64,000 nt of DNA. Origin: Flavobacterium zepuense. Lineage in GTDB: Bacteria > Bacteroidota > Bacteroidia > Flavobacteriales > Flavobacteriaceae. The notes under the pieces are model-generated. The model was not told the origin of the DNA. It ran no database searches and was given only the letters and a program-made list of their open reading frames with translations. Location: positions 124,001 to 188,000 of the forward strand of contig NZ_VJVZ01000011.1 of NCBI RefSeq assembly GCF_007097145.1, in the 5' to 3' direction. The position numbers and the translations under genes are program-made. This document shows positions 39,886 through 47,576 of the stretch, piece by piece. Every line of letters begins with the position of its first letter. Position 1 is the first letter of the stretch.

Positions 39886-39904
39886 TTTTGGAGGGGAATG
39901 CCAC
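39886..39904. repeat. Relic of the CCCCTCC-aaa-GGAGGGG repeat family
   Basis: The 15 bases GGAGGGGAATGCCAC (39890-39904) are identical to 4751-4765, showing a truncated second copy next to the larger element. Confidence 0.6.
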
Positions 39905-39918
39905 GAATTAGTCAAAAA

Positions 39919-41910
39919 TTAAAACGCCTGCTTGCTGAGGTTTTTAAAGAAATCGTCTATTTGTACGGAGTCGGCAACAAAAATGCTGCGTTCGTTAAGG
40001 CGCAGCCTGCCACGGCCACGGCCCGTTACCGTGATCTTCCCGGATTGCGCAATGGTATCTTCGGGGGTTATAAGCCCGCGCCTAAGCATGATATCGCGCA
40101 CGTACTTGTTGTGCCTTACAGCATAACTTTTTAGGTTACCGTCTTCGCCAAAACGGTACATGAACGATTTAGGGCTTGGGATAATGCTCGCCAGGTAAAC
40201 GCACTCATCCAGCGTAAGCTGAGACGGCGCTTTATCAAAATAATAACTTGATGCCTCACCAATACCATACACATCAGGCCCCCATTCTATAATATTAAAA
40301 TATACCTCAAGCATGCGCTCTTTGCTGGCAATGCGGTTGTTCTCTAAAATGTAAACGAGCAGAATTTCTTCCAGCTTGCGCGACAGGGTTTTGCTACGGT
40401 TAAGGAACACGTTCTTAACCAGCTGCATGCTTATAGTACTGCCTCCGCGGGAGAATTTTTTAGTCTTAATATTCTTGATGATACTCTGGCGAAATGCCTC
40501 TGTAATAAAGCCCCGGTGGCTAAAGAACGAAGGGTCTTCGCTGGTTAGTACTGCTTTGCGCAGGAAGGGAGATATTTGGTCTAAAGGCGTGTAATATGGA
40601 TTAGCCGACCCTACGATTACAGGGCGTTGGGCACGGCCGTTATCAATAGCTCTGTAAGTAAACGCACCATTTAGCTTGGCAAGGTTAGCCTCGCCATATT
40701 TGGTAATTTTAAGTCCGTCCCTTTTAATACTGCTGTCAAATACCAGCTTATTAGGTTTGTTTTTGTTGAACAGGAAGTTGAGGTTATAACTAAAATTGCC
40801 TTCGGCCTCCATGCCTTCAAAATTGGTAAATAACCCGTTAGGTAATGAAGTTATAAAATCCTGGGCAGGCATTTTTGGTATGTGCGCTTTGAGTTCGTAA
40901 ATTGTATCTCCTGCTACGCTGTACTTAGCATAAGGGTTGAATTTTATCTTATTTAGCTGCACGGTTGAAGTACTATCAAGAGCAATGAAGTCGTCGCCAA
41001 AAAGCAGGTGGTAATCAAAACGGGCGTTATCTATAACAACATCCTTAAGTGCAATACGTTTGTTGTTTACCATAAAATTTTCGATAGAAGCATACCCATC
41101 TACATGCAGTTCGCCGCCCTCCATCTCTATGCCTTTTACATTAACGTGAATGGCATCAAACCCTGATTTTATGCCAAAGCGGTTGCTAATGTACGGTACT
41201 GCAATGCGGCTGGTATCGGTATTAAAAAATTTCAGGTCGGCAATGCGGCCACGGGGGTCGGCCATACCTTTAACCTTCCAGGTTTGCGATATCGTATCTT
41301 CGGTAACTTTAATGGTACTTTCAAGCTGCTCGTCCGCCAGTTTAAGCTGTTGCAGGTTTACGTTAAGCCTGCGGCCCATATCGTTTACACTTAATGCGAT
41401 GTCCTGCACCTGCATATCGGTAGGTACAAGGTTAAGCACTTTTGTTAGCAGTCGGTAAGCGCGGTCGGCATAGCCATCGCCGGAGTCTGATGCTTCTTCC
41501 TTGTCTTCTTTTTTAGCATGTAAAAACGACCTGAAATTCCACCCGGCGTTGTTTTTTACAAGCTGGATATAGCCGGTTTTCATTTCTAAAGTGCCCAGTT
41601 GCACATCGCCCGTTAGCATGCGGGACAGGTTAATACTGGTGGTAATTTCCTGTACCTGCAAAAGGGTATCGGCATTTTTAGGTACTATGGTTATGCCTTT
41701 CATTTCGATGCCTGAAAGCCCTTTAAATTTTGCCGATTTTATGGTAAACGCTGAATTATAATCACGGCTCATTTTATTGCTTGCCTTTTCTACCGCTTTT
41801 TGCAATGCCATATTTCGGAATGCAAAAAACGAGGCTATTGCGGCAACAATAAGTACGCCCAATATAATAAGTGCCTTAACGGCTATTTTCTTTTTATTTA
41901 GTTTACGCAT
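39919..41910 (-). CDS. Family 51 transglycosylase with AsmA-like N-terminal region
   Basis: A 663-residue monofunctional peptidoglycan glycosyltransferase. One transmembrane helix (about 9-31) anchors it; residues 35-400 resemble an AsmA-like beta-rich region. From about 430 on is GT51, with EDPSFFSHRGF (motif 1), GGSTISMQLVKN (motif 2), RKLEEILLVYILE (motif 3) and EWGPDVYGIGEASSYYF. No transpeptidase domain follows, so it polymerises glycan from lipid II but does not crosslink. The large N-terminal part is an unusual partner for GT51. Its stop precedes nothing coding for 398 bp; it starts 6 bp after radA. Confidence 0.9.
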   Translation of the reverse strand: MRKLNKKKIAVKALIILGVLIVAAIASFFAFRNMALQKAVEKASNKMSRDYNSAFTIKSAKFKGLSGIEMKGITIVPKNADTLLQVQEITTSINLSRMLTGDVQLGTLEMKTGYIQLVKNNAGWNFRSFLHAKKEDKEEASDSGDGYADRAYRLLTKVLNLVPTDMQVQDIALSVNDMGRRLNVNLQQLKLADEQLESTIKVTEDTISQTWKVKGMADPRGRIADLKFFNTDTSRIAVPYISNRFGIKSGFDAIHVNVKGIEMEGGELHVDGYASIENFMVNNKRIALKDVVIDNARFDYHLLFGDDFIALDSTSTVQLNKIKFNPYAKYSVAGDTIYELKAHIPKMPAQDFITSLPNGLFTNFEGMEAEGNFSYNLNFLFNKNKPNKLVFDSSIKRDGLKITKYGEANLAKLNGAFTYRAIDNGRAQRPVIVGSANPYYTPLDQISPFLRKAVLTSEDPSFFSHRGFITEAFRQSIIKNIKTKKFSRGGSTISMQLVKNVFLNRSKTLSRKLEEILLVYILENNRIASKERMLEVYFNIIEWGPDVYGIGEASSYYFDKAPSQLTLDECVYLASIIPSPKSFMYRFGEDGNLKSYAVRHNKYVRDIMLRRGLITPEDTIAQSGKITVTGRGRGRLRLNERSIFVADSVQIDDFFKNLSKQAF

Positions 41911-41916
41911 GTAAGT

Positions 41917-43278
41917 TTAACCAAAAAGGTGGGCTGCTACATCCTCTATCCTTGCCACCAGTTTAATTTCTATTAAAGTATTTTTTAATGAGATCTTGTT
42001 GTACTTAGATACAAAAATAGTAGAAAATCCTAACTTTTCTGCTTCCAGTATGCGTTGTTCTGCTCTATTTACGGGTCGAATCTCTCCGGAGAGGCCAATT
42101 TCGCCTGCAAAACAGTAATCTTTATTAACGGGAATGTCCTCATTACTGGATAATATTGCCGCCACAACAGCAAGGTCTATCGCGGGGTCATCTACGTTGA
42201 TACCCCCGGTTACGTTAAGGAAAACGTCTTTAGCGCCAAGGCGAAAGCCTGCCCTTTTTTCCAATACGGCCAGTATCATATTAAGCCTTTTGGCATTATA
42301 GCCCGTGGTGCTGCGTTGTGGTGTACCATATACGGCTGAAGATACCAACGCCTGAATTTCTATCATTAATGGGCGCATACCCTCTAACGTAGTGGCTATG
42401 GCTGTACCGCTCAATTCTTCTTCTTTGTGCGATATTAGTATTTCTGACGGGTTAGCCACCTCTCGCAGGCCGGTGCCCAGCATTTCATAAATGCCCAGTT
42501 CGGCAGTAGAACCAAAACGGTTTTTAAGCGAGCGGAGTATGCGGTACACGTGGTTGCGGTCGCCCTCAAACTGCAGTACGGTATCTACCATGTGCTCCAA
42601 AATCTTAGGCCCTGCAATGCTGCCATCTTTAGTAATGTGGCCTATAAGTATAACGGGTACATTACTCTCTTTGGCAAATTTTATAAGCTCGGCGGTAGTT
42701 TCCCGAATTTGCGAGATACTGCCGGGAGACGACTCAATGTAATCGGTATGCAGGGTTTGTATCGAGTCGATTATAACCACTTCAGGCTCAATTTCCTCTA
42801 TCTGCCTGAATATATTTTGGGTTTTGGTTTCGGTAAGGATATAGCAGTTATCTGCCGAGGGAGTAATCCTTTCGGCGCGCATTTTAATCTGCTTCTGGCT
42901 TTCCTCGCCGCTTACATAGAGGGTGCGGTACGGCAGCTTAAGCGATATTTGCAGCATAAGTGTACTCTTGCCAATGCCCGGCTCACCGCCCAACAGTGTG
43001 AGCGATCCCGGTACCAGGCCACCGCCCAGAACACGGTTAAGTTCGCCATCTGTAGTATCAAGGCGTACCTCGTGTGTACTGTCTATCTCAGTAATGCGCA
43101 GGGGTTTTGATACCCTCTTGCTATCGCCGGAAGTAGGTTTCCAGGCTGTTTTTTCTTCTTTCTGAATTATCTCCTCTACAATGGTATTCCATTGCTTGCA
43201 GGAGTTGCACTGTCCCTGCCAGCGGGCATACTGCGCGCCGCAGTTTTGGCAATAAAACGCCGTTTTAACTTTTGCCAT
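41917..43278 (-). CDS. radA: DNA repair protein RadA
   Basis: A 453-residue RecA-related ATPase. The N-terminal zinc finger CQNCGAQYARWQGQCNSC, Walker A GEPGIGKST, the RadA-specific LKNRFGSTAELG (KNRFG) and the Lon-protease-like C-terminal domain (about 290-453, with SGEIRPVNR) are all present. It aids branch migration and processing of recombination intermediates. It lies 6 bp after the esterase-fold gene and 6 bp before the GT51 gene, so all three and upstream genes may form one operon. Confidence 0.97.
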   Translation of the reverse strand: MAKVKTAFYCQNCGAQYARWQGQCNSCKQWNTIVEEIIQKEEKTAWKPTSGDSKRVSKPLRITEIDSTHEVRLDTTDGELNRVLGGGLVPGSLTLLGGEPGIGKSTLMLQISLKLPYRTLYVSGEESQKQIKMRAERITPSADNCYILTETKTQNIFRQIEEIEPEVVIIDSIQTLHTDYIESSPGSISQIRETTAELIKFAKESNVPVILIGHITKDGSIAGPKILEHMVDTVLQFEGDRNHVYRILRSLKNRFGSTAELGIYEMLGTGLREVANPSEILISHKEEELSGTAIATTLEGMRPLMIEIQALVSSAVYGTPQRSTTGYNAKRLNMILAVLEKRAGFRLGAKDVFLNVTGGINVDDPAIDLAVVAAILSSNEDIPVNKDYCFAGEIGLSGEIRPVNRAEQRILEAEKLGFSTIFVSKYNKISLKNTLIEIKLVARIEDVAAHLFG

Positions 43279-43284
43279 TCAACA

Positions 43285-44427
43285 TTAATCCACGTTAAGG
43301 CTTTCGGCCTTAGTTATCATATAATCTTTAGTGTATTCGCCTATACTCTTGTAGGTATAACTGTTTAAATACGTTTTTTTAGCCTTTTTAAGGTTACCCG
43401 TCATTTCATAGTAAAGGCCCTCATAATATTCGCCGATGATCATTTTAGGGTAGTTTTTGCGCGCCAGGTCGGCCAGGTCTTTAAGCTCATCATACATGGT
43501 GCTTTTCATAATGGCGGCCTCAATAGCTTTCATGTCGTTAATACGCACGGTCATTTTAACGCCAAGGTCTTTTTCTATGATCTGGTATTTTTGCTTAAGG
43601 TAATCAACATAGCCCGAAGGCAGTTTAGCGATCTTATCGCGGTATTCTATAGATGATATTGGCTTGTACGATGAGAACATACTATACAATGCCGATGGTA
43701 CACCGTAGGGTACAAGCGAGTAGTGCGATACATCGCCATACTTATCAAAAAAGTACCTGAAATTTGTGTTCTTAACTTCTTTAAGATTTTTGTCGTACTC
43801 TAATATTTTTTTTTGCATTTTTTCTACGTCACCGTCAGATGTTGCCATATAAAAGAATAAAGGTTTTTTAGCCTGTTCCAGCATTTTAGGCACCTGGGTT
43901 TCCATATCGGGGGCCAGTTCCGGGCTAAAGCAAATAAAGCCGTTAAAAATAGGATCCTGTTTGTACAGAAAAAAATTCAGGAAGCCGGCAGTAGTATCGT
44001 GCCCGGCAATAACTTTAAAAGGCGAGATGCGGTATTTTTTTTGAAGGTAAGGCATAAGTTCTGAGCTTATAAACTCGTAAAACTGGTTACCGCTACCTTC
44101 GGGCAGTCCTGTAGTTTCGCCTACACGGGTATCCTCTTCCCGCTGTTTATCTTCGTTCATGTTGATGCCTACTATGATAGCCTCTGGCAGATCATCCCAG
44201 TAGTTGGCATATTGAAGTGAGCCCCTAAAAGGCTCTACCATATATTCGCCATCTAAAACCAGTAAGAGCGGATACACTTTATCCTTATCCTCCTCATAAT
44301 ATTGTGGAAAAACGATGGTGATATCCCTCGTGGTATTTAATTTTTGGGATACAACCTCTTCTGTCCTAACCTGTGCAAACAGGGGCAGGGCAAAAAGGAG
44401 TAGGAGTAGTAAAGTATTCTTTTTCAT
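43285..44427 (-). CDS. Secreted esterase-fold protein lacking the nucleophilic serine
   Basis: A 380-residue protein with a signal peptide (MKKNTLLLLLLFALPLFAQ) and an alpha/beta-hydrolase domain of the Fes/IroE-like putative esterase type (PLLLVLDGEYMVEPF, PEAIIVGINMNED, and the elbow region). At the elbow, where esterases read GHSxGG, it reads GHDTTAG (142-148), so Asp144 replaces the serine. It is therefore probably inactive as a serine hydrolase or uses another chemistry. The C-terminal 120 residues are helical with TPR-like hairpins (GEYYEGLYYEMTGNLKKAKK). The ATG at 44427 is preferred to 44457, which adds ten residues before the signal peptide. Next to radA (6 bp). Confidence 0.8.
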   Translation of the reverse strand: MKKNTLLLLLLFALPLFAQVRTEEVVSQKLNTTRDITIVFPQYYEEDKDKVYPLLLVLDGEYMVEPFRGSLQYANYWDDLPEAIIVGINMNEDKQREEDTRVGETTGLPEGSGNQFYEFISSELMPYLQKKYRISPFKVIAGHDTTAGFLNFFLYKQDPIFNGFICFSPELAPDMETQVPKMLEQAKKPLFFYMATSDGDVEKMQKKILEYDKNLKEVKNTNFRYFFDKYGDVSHYSLVPYGVPSALYSMFSSYKPISSIEYRDKIAKLPSGYVDYLKQKYQIIEKDLGVKMTVRINDMKAIEAAIMKSTMYDELKDLADLARKNYPKMIIGEYYEGLYYEMTGNLKKAKKTYLNSYTYKSIGEYTKDYMITKAESLNVD

Positions 44428-44470
44428 TGTCTTACAATTTTGGGGGTAAAATAGCAAGGCAATTTAGTGA

Positions 44471-45430
44471 TTATTTTTTTCTATACAGTAGCGGCAGTAA
44501 TAAAAAAGACAGCCCGCCCAGAAAAATAATGACAGTTACCTGCGATGCCCAAACGATCCAGCCAAAAGCCGTACCGGCTGTGTAAGGAATACCGTACATG
44601 GCATAAATATTGGCAACAGCAACGGGAAACACCCCAAGCCCGCCATTGCTGAATGTAATGGCAATACTGCCCACAACAAAGGCTGTGGCCACGGCGCTAA
44701 AATCTAATCCGCTGGTTTCAGGCAAACAGTAAATGGTTATGTAGAAAACAAGTATGTATGTAAACCAAATGTAAAGGGAAAGCAATAAAAAAGGCCATTT
44801 ATTAGGCATTTTAAACACACTTAGCACACCTTCTACCAGTCCTGCAATTTTTAATTTGAGTTTTTTAAGCCATTCTGCCCTTGAGTACATGTAAAAAAGT
44901 ACCGAACAGATGAAAAGCAATCCGGCAACGAAGCCGTATACCAGCAGTTTTTGGAAGGGTATAGTGGCAAGGTAATCTTTAAGGCTGTTAAATTGCAGCA
45001 GTACAGTGCCGCCCATACAAAAAAGGAGTATAAAAAGGTCAACAACCCTTTCGGATATTATGGTACCCAAACCCTTATCAAACGGTACACCGGCATAGCG
45101 CTTAAGCACCAGTGCGCGGCTTACCTCGCCCGATCGTGGAATGGTCATGTTCATTAAGTAAGTAATGCACACGGCACCAAATTTTACAGGGAACGGCGCG
45201 GTGTAGCCCATGTGTGCCAGGGTGTACTTCCAGCGGTAGGCACGGGCTAAAAAGCCGGTAATGCCCACAAACAGGCCCAGGTATACATACAGGTAATCAG
45301 CGTTTTTAAAGCTAACCTTAAGCGAGTCTAATTGCTCTGCCGTTAGCTGCCTGTAGCTGTATATAATTAAAAAAACTCCCAACGCAAGTGGGAGTAGTAT
45401 ACTTAATAAACGGATTATTTTTTTCTTCAA
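44471..45430 (-). CDS. Lysylphosphatidylglycerol synthase-like flippase domain protein
   Basis: A 319-residue integral membrane protein of the UPF0104 / LPG synthase transmembrane family with about eight helices. Characteristic parts are the GFLARAYRWKYTLAHMG and MNMTIPRSGEVSRALVLKRYAG stretches and the AIT FSNGGLGVFPVAVANIY helix. Members flip or transport lipids, glycolipids or pigments across membranes; the synthase domain is absent here. It lies 3 bp after panD and 43 bp before the esterase-fold gene, so panC-panD-flippase can be one transcript. Confidence 0.85.
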   Translation of the reverse strand: MKKKIIRLLSILLPLALGVFLIIYSYRQLTAEQLDSLKVSFKNADYLYVYLGLFVGITGFLARAYRWKYTLAHMGYTAPFPVKFGAVCITYLMNMTIPRSGEVSRALVLKRYAGVPFDKGLGTIISERVVDLFILLFCMGGTVLLQFNSLKDYLATIPFQKLLVYGFVAGLLFICSVLFYMYSRAEWLKKLKLKIAGLVEGVLSVFKMPNKWPFLLLSLYIWFTYILVFYITIYCLPETSGLDFSAVATAFVVGSIAITFSNGGLGVFPVAVANIYAMYGIPYTAGTAFGWIVWASQVTVIIFLGGLSFLLLPLLYRKK

Positions 45431-45433
45431 AGC

Positions 45434-45784
45434 TTACGTAAGAGAGTTGTCTTTTTCGTTAGGGAACACTATAGCAGGCTTAAAGCTTTTGGCTTCCTCA
45501 AAATCCAGTGTGCCGTAAGAGATAATTATAATAATATCGCCTTTTTGCACTTTCCTGGCAGCAGGCCCGTTAAGGGTAATATCGCCGCTGTTCCTGTTTC
45601 CTTTAATTATATAAGTTTCCAGTCGTTCGCCATTGTTAATGTTCACGATAGAAACTTTCTCACCTTCAATCATATTCGCAGCCTCCATAAGTGCCTCGTC
45701 TATAGTAATGCTGCCTATGTAGTTTAAATCGGCTCCCGTCACCGTAACGCGGTGAATCTTGGATTTTACAACTTGAATTTGCAT
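45434..45784 (-). CDS. panD: Aspartate 1-decarboxylase
   Basis: A 116-residue pyruvoyl enzyme that converts aspartate to beta-alanine for pantothenate. The self-cleavage site is Gly24-Ser25 in YIGSITID, Ser25 becoming the pyruvoyl group; Lys9 and the NNGERLETY segment fit the active site. Full family length. It follows panC by 13 bp and the two make the direct precursors of pantothenate joining. Confidence 0.96.
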   Translation of the reverse strand: MQIQVVKSKIHRVTVTGADLNYIGSITIDEALMEAANMIEGEKVSIVNINNGERLETYIIKGNRNSGDITLNGPAARKVQKGDIIIIISYGTLDFEEAKSFKPAIVFPNEKDNSLT

Positions 45785-45797
45785 GGCGCAAAGGTAA

Positions 45798-46643
45798 TTA
45801 ATTTAATGAAATATTATCTATTAGCCTAACATTTCCTAAAAAAACGGCAACAAATGCCCTGTATTTTGTGTTTTCCTTTAATGTGGCGGGTTCAAGACTG
45901 TCCTCTCGTGCAATTTCAAAATAATCAGGCTTAAATTCCGGGTGGGCTGCAAAAGCTTCTGTAACATATTGTTTTACAGTGCTAATGCTCTCGTTTTTAA
46001 ACTTATCCTGTGCCTCTAAAAGCGTTTTATATATAAAGGCGGCACCTGTTTTTTCATCGGGCGAAAGCCTTTCATTGCGCGAGCTCATTGCCAAGCCGCT
46101 GGGTTCGCGGGTTATTGGGCAGCCTACAATGTTTATAGGTATGTGGTTTTTTTCTACTAATTTCCTTACGATCTGCAATTGCTGAAAGTCTTTTTCGCCA
46201 AAGTAAGCGTTAGTGGGCTGCACAATATCAAACAGTTTTTTAACTATGGTACCTACGCCATCAAAATGGCCGGGGCGGTGTGCGCCTTCCATCTGGTTTT
46301 CAAGCCCGTCAAAACTGTAATGCTGCGATACGGTGTTGCCGTGGTACATTTCATCTACCCCGGGCGCAAAAATTATAATATCCGCGCTAAGCGTTTTTAT
46401 TTTTTCGGCATCTGTTTCTAACGTTCGGGGATATTTTTCTAAGTCTTCCGGGTTGTTAAACTGGGTAGGATTTACAAAAATACTTACCACCGTGATGGTG
46501 TTTTGTGCTAAAGACCGCTCCATAAGCGCTAAATGGCCCTGGTGGAGTGCACCCATTGTAGGTACGAGCCCTATTGGGCTATTAGCCTGTATATAGGGCA
46601 TTAAGTGGTTTTGTAAGTCGGCTTTTTTATTGAAAATCAGCAT
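45798..46643 (-). CDS. panC: Pantoate-beta-alanine ligase
   Basis: A 281-residue ATP-dependent ligase joining pantoate and beta-alanine to form pantothenate. The nucleotide site PTMGALHQGH, the FVNPTQF strand and SSRNERLS loop (KMSKS-like) are present. I start at the ATG 46643, not 46664, because a TAATTTTG -7 element at 46666-46673 would begin the transcript near 46660. Followed by panD (13 bp) and the flippase gene; divergent from the glycogen-synthase-like gene. Confidence 0.96.
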   Translation of the reverse strand: MLIFNKKADLQNHLMPYIQANSPIGLVPTMGALHQGHLALMERSLAQNTITVVSIFVNPTQFNNPEDLEKYPRTLETDAEKIKTLSADIIIFAPGVDEMYHGNTVSQHYSFDGLENQMEGAHRPGHFDGVGTIVKKLFDIVQPTNAYFGEKDFQQLQIVRKLVEKNHIPINIVGCPITREPSGLAMSSRNERLSPDEKTGAAFIYKTLLEAQDKFKNESISTVKQYVTEAFAAHPEFKPDYFEIAREDSLEPATLKENTKYRAFVAVFLGNVRLIDNISLN

Positions 46644-46665
46644 TGAATGTGTATTATTAACCATG

Positions 46666-46673
46666 CAAAATTA
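46666..46673 (-). promoter_or_regulatory. Promoter -7 element for panC-panD
   Basis: TAATTTTG on the minus strand, part of a divergent pair with 46704-46711; leader of about 17 bases. Confidence 0.5.
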
Positions 46674-46703
46674 ATATATAGTTATAAACTGGGCAAAAAT
46701 GTT

Positions 46704-46711
46704 TAATTTTG
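46704..46711 (+). promoter_or_regulatory. Promoter -7 element for the glycogen-synthase-like gene
   Basis: TAATTTTG on the plus strand; leader of about 31 bases to the ATG at 46749. It and the panC element lie about 30 bp apart back to back. Confidence 0.5.
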
Positions 46712-46748
46712 CATGAATTTTTACACCCAAATAAATTAAGTATTGAAG

Positions 46749-47555
46749 ATGGAGGATAAGAGGATATTGTACGTATCATCTGAAGTTGTGCCTTATTTGG
46801 CTGAGAATGAAGTTTCGCTAATGTCGTATGATGTGCCGAAAATGATAAATGATCAGGGCGGCCAGATAAGAATTTTTATGCCGCGTTATGGCAACATAAA
46901 CGAGCGAAGGCACCAGCTGCACGAGGTAATTCGCCTCTCGGGCATGAACCTTGTAGTAAACGACATGGATATGCCACTTATTATTAAAGTAGCCTCAATC
47001 CCTAAAGAAAGGATACAGGTTTATTTTATTGATAACGACGAATACTTTAAAAGGAAAGCAACATTTAGTGATGAGGATGGTGTGCTGTACCCTGATAATG
47101 ATGAAAGAGCCATCTTTTTTGCAAAAGGGGTGGTAGAAACCGTTAAAAAACTTAACTGGGTACCGGATATTATACATGTGCATGGCTGGATGGCTGCAAT
47201 GCTGCCGGTTTACATGAAACATTACTATAAGGATGAGGCTCTTTTTGCCGATACTAAAATAGTAACATCTGTGTACAGCCAGGGGTTTGACGGTACGCTG
47301 GACAATGATATGCTTAAAAAAGTATTGTTTGATGCCGTGCCGGAGAGCGATGTTAATGTGCTTGCTGTGCCTAATTATGAAAACATAATGAAAGCTTCCA
47401 TTGCCCATTCTGATGCTGTTATCATAGCGTCAGACGACCTTTCGGGCGATCTTGTTTCCTTTATAGAAAAGTCAGGAAAACCATTCCTGGAGTTTGTGCC
47501 TAAAGATAATTTTGCATCGGCATATACTAATTTCTATAGAAATCAGGTTTTATAG
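46749..47555 (+). CDS. Short glycogen/starch synthase-like protein
   Basis: A 268-residue protein matching only the N-terminal GT5 half of glycogen synthase (KRILYVSSEVVPYL, DIIHVHGWMAAMLPVYM). Full GlgA is about 480 residues. The KxGGL motif that binds ADP-glucose is missing: the position reads AENEVSLMSYDVP. The GT-B C-terminal half with the nucleotide-sugar site is absent. It is probably not a glycogen synthase; another role is unknown. The ATG at 46749 is preceded in frame by TTG at 46743, which I reject. It is the first of a plus-strand run with DUF4270 and glmS. Confidence 0.85.
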   Translation: MEDKRILYVSSEVVPYLAENEVSLMSYDVPKMINDQGGQIRIFMPRYGNINERRHQLHEVIRLSGMNLVVNDMDMPLIIKVASIPKERIQVYFIDNDEYFKRKATFSDEDGVLYPDNDERAIFFAKGVVETVKKLNWVPDIIHVHGWMAAMLPVYMKHYYKDEALFADTKIVTSVYSQGFDGTLDNDMLKKVLFDAVPESDVNVLAVPNYENIMKASIAHSDAVIIASDDLSGDLVSFIEKSGKPFLEFVPKDNFASAYTNFYRNQVL

Positions 47556-47576
47556 TAAACCTCCTAAAAAAAATGT

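Larger units (their letters stand above)
39521..39918. other. Intergenic region with large palindromic element
   Basis: 398 bp between the DUF4139 gene and the GT51 gene. It contains a 178-bp inverted-repeat element (39684-39861) and a short relic of another repeat family (39886-39904). No gene is supported; a small frame crossing the element (39811-40134) is antisense to the GT51 gene and lies in repeat sequence. Confidence 0.7.

Noticed and set aside
39811..40134. Open frame of 107 codons over the repeat and the GT51 3' end
   Set aside because: It begins inside the palindromic element and continues antisense to the GT51 gene.
42550..43110. Open frame of 186 codons on the plus strand
   Set aside because: It lies fully antisense to radA, whose protein is strongly conserved; the frame is a shadow with no recognisable motif.
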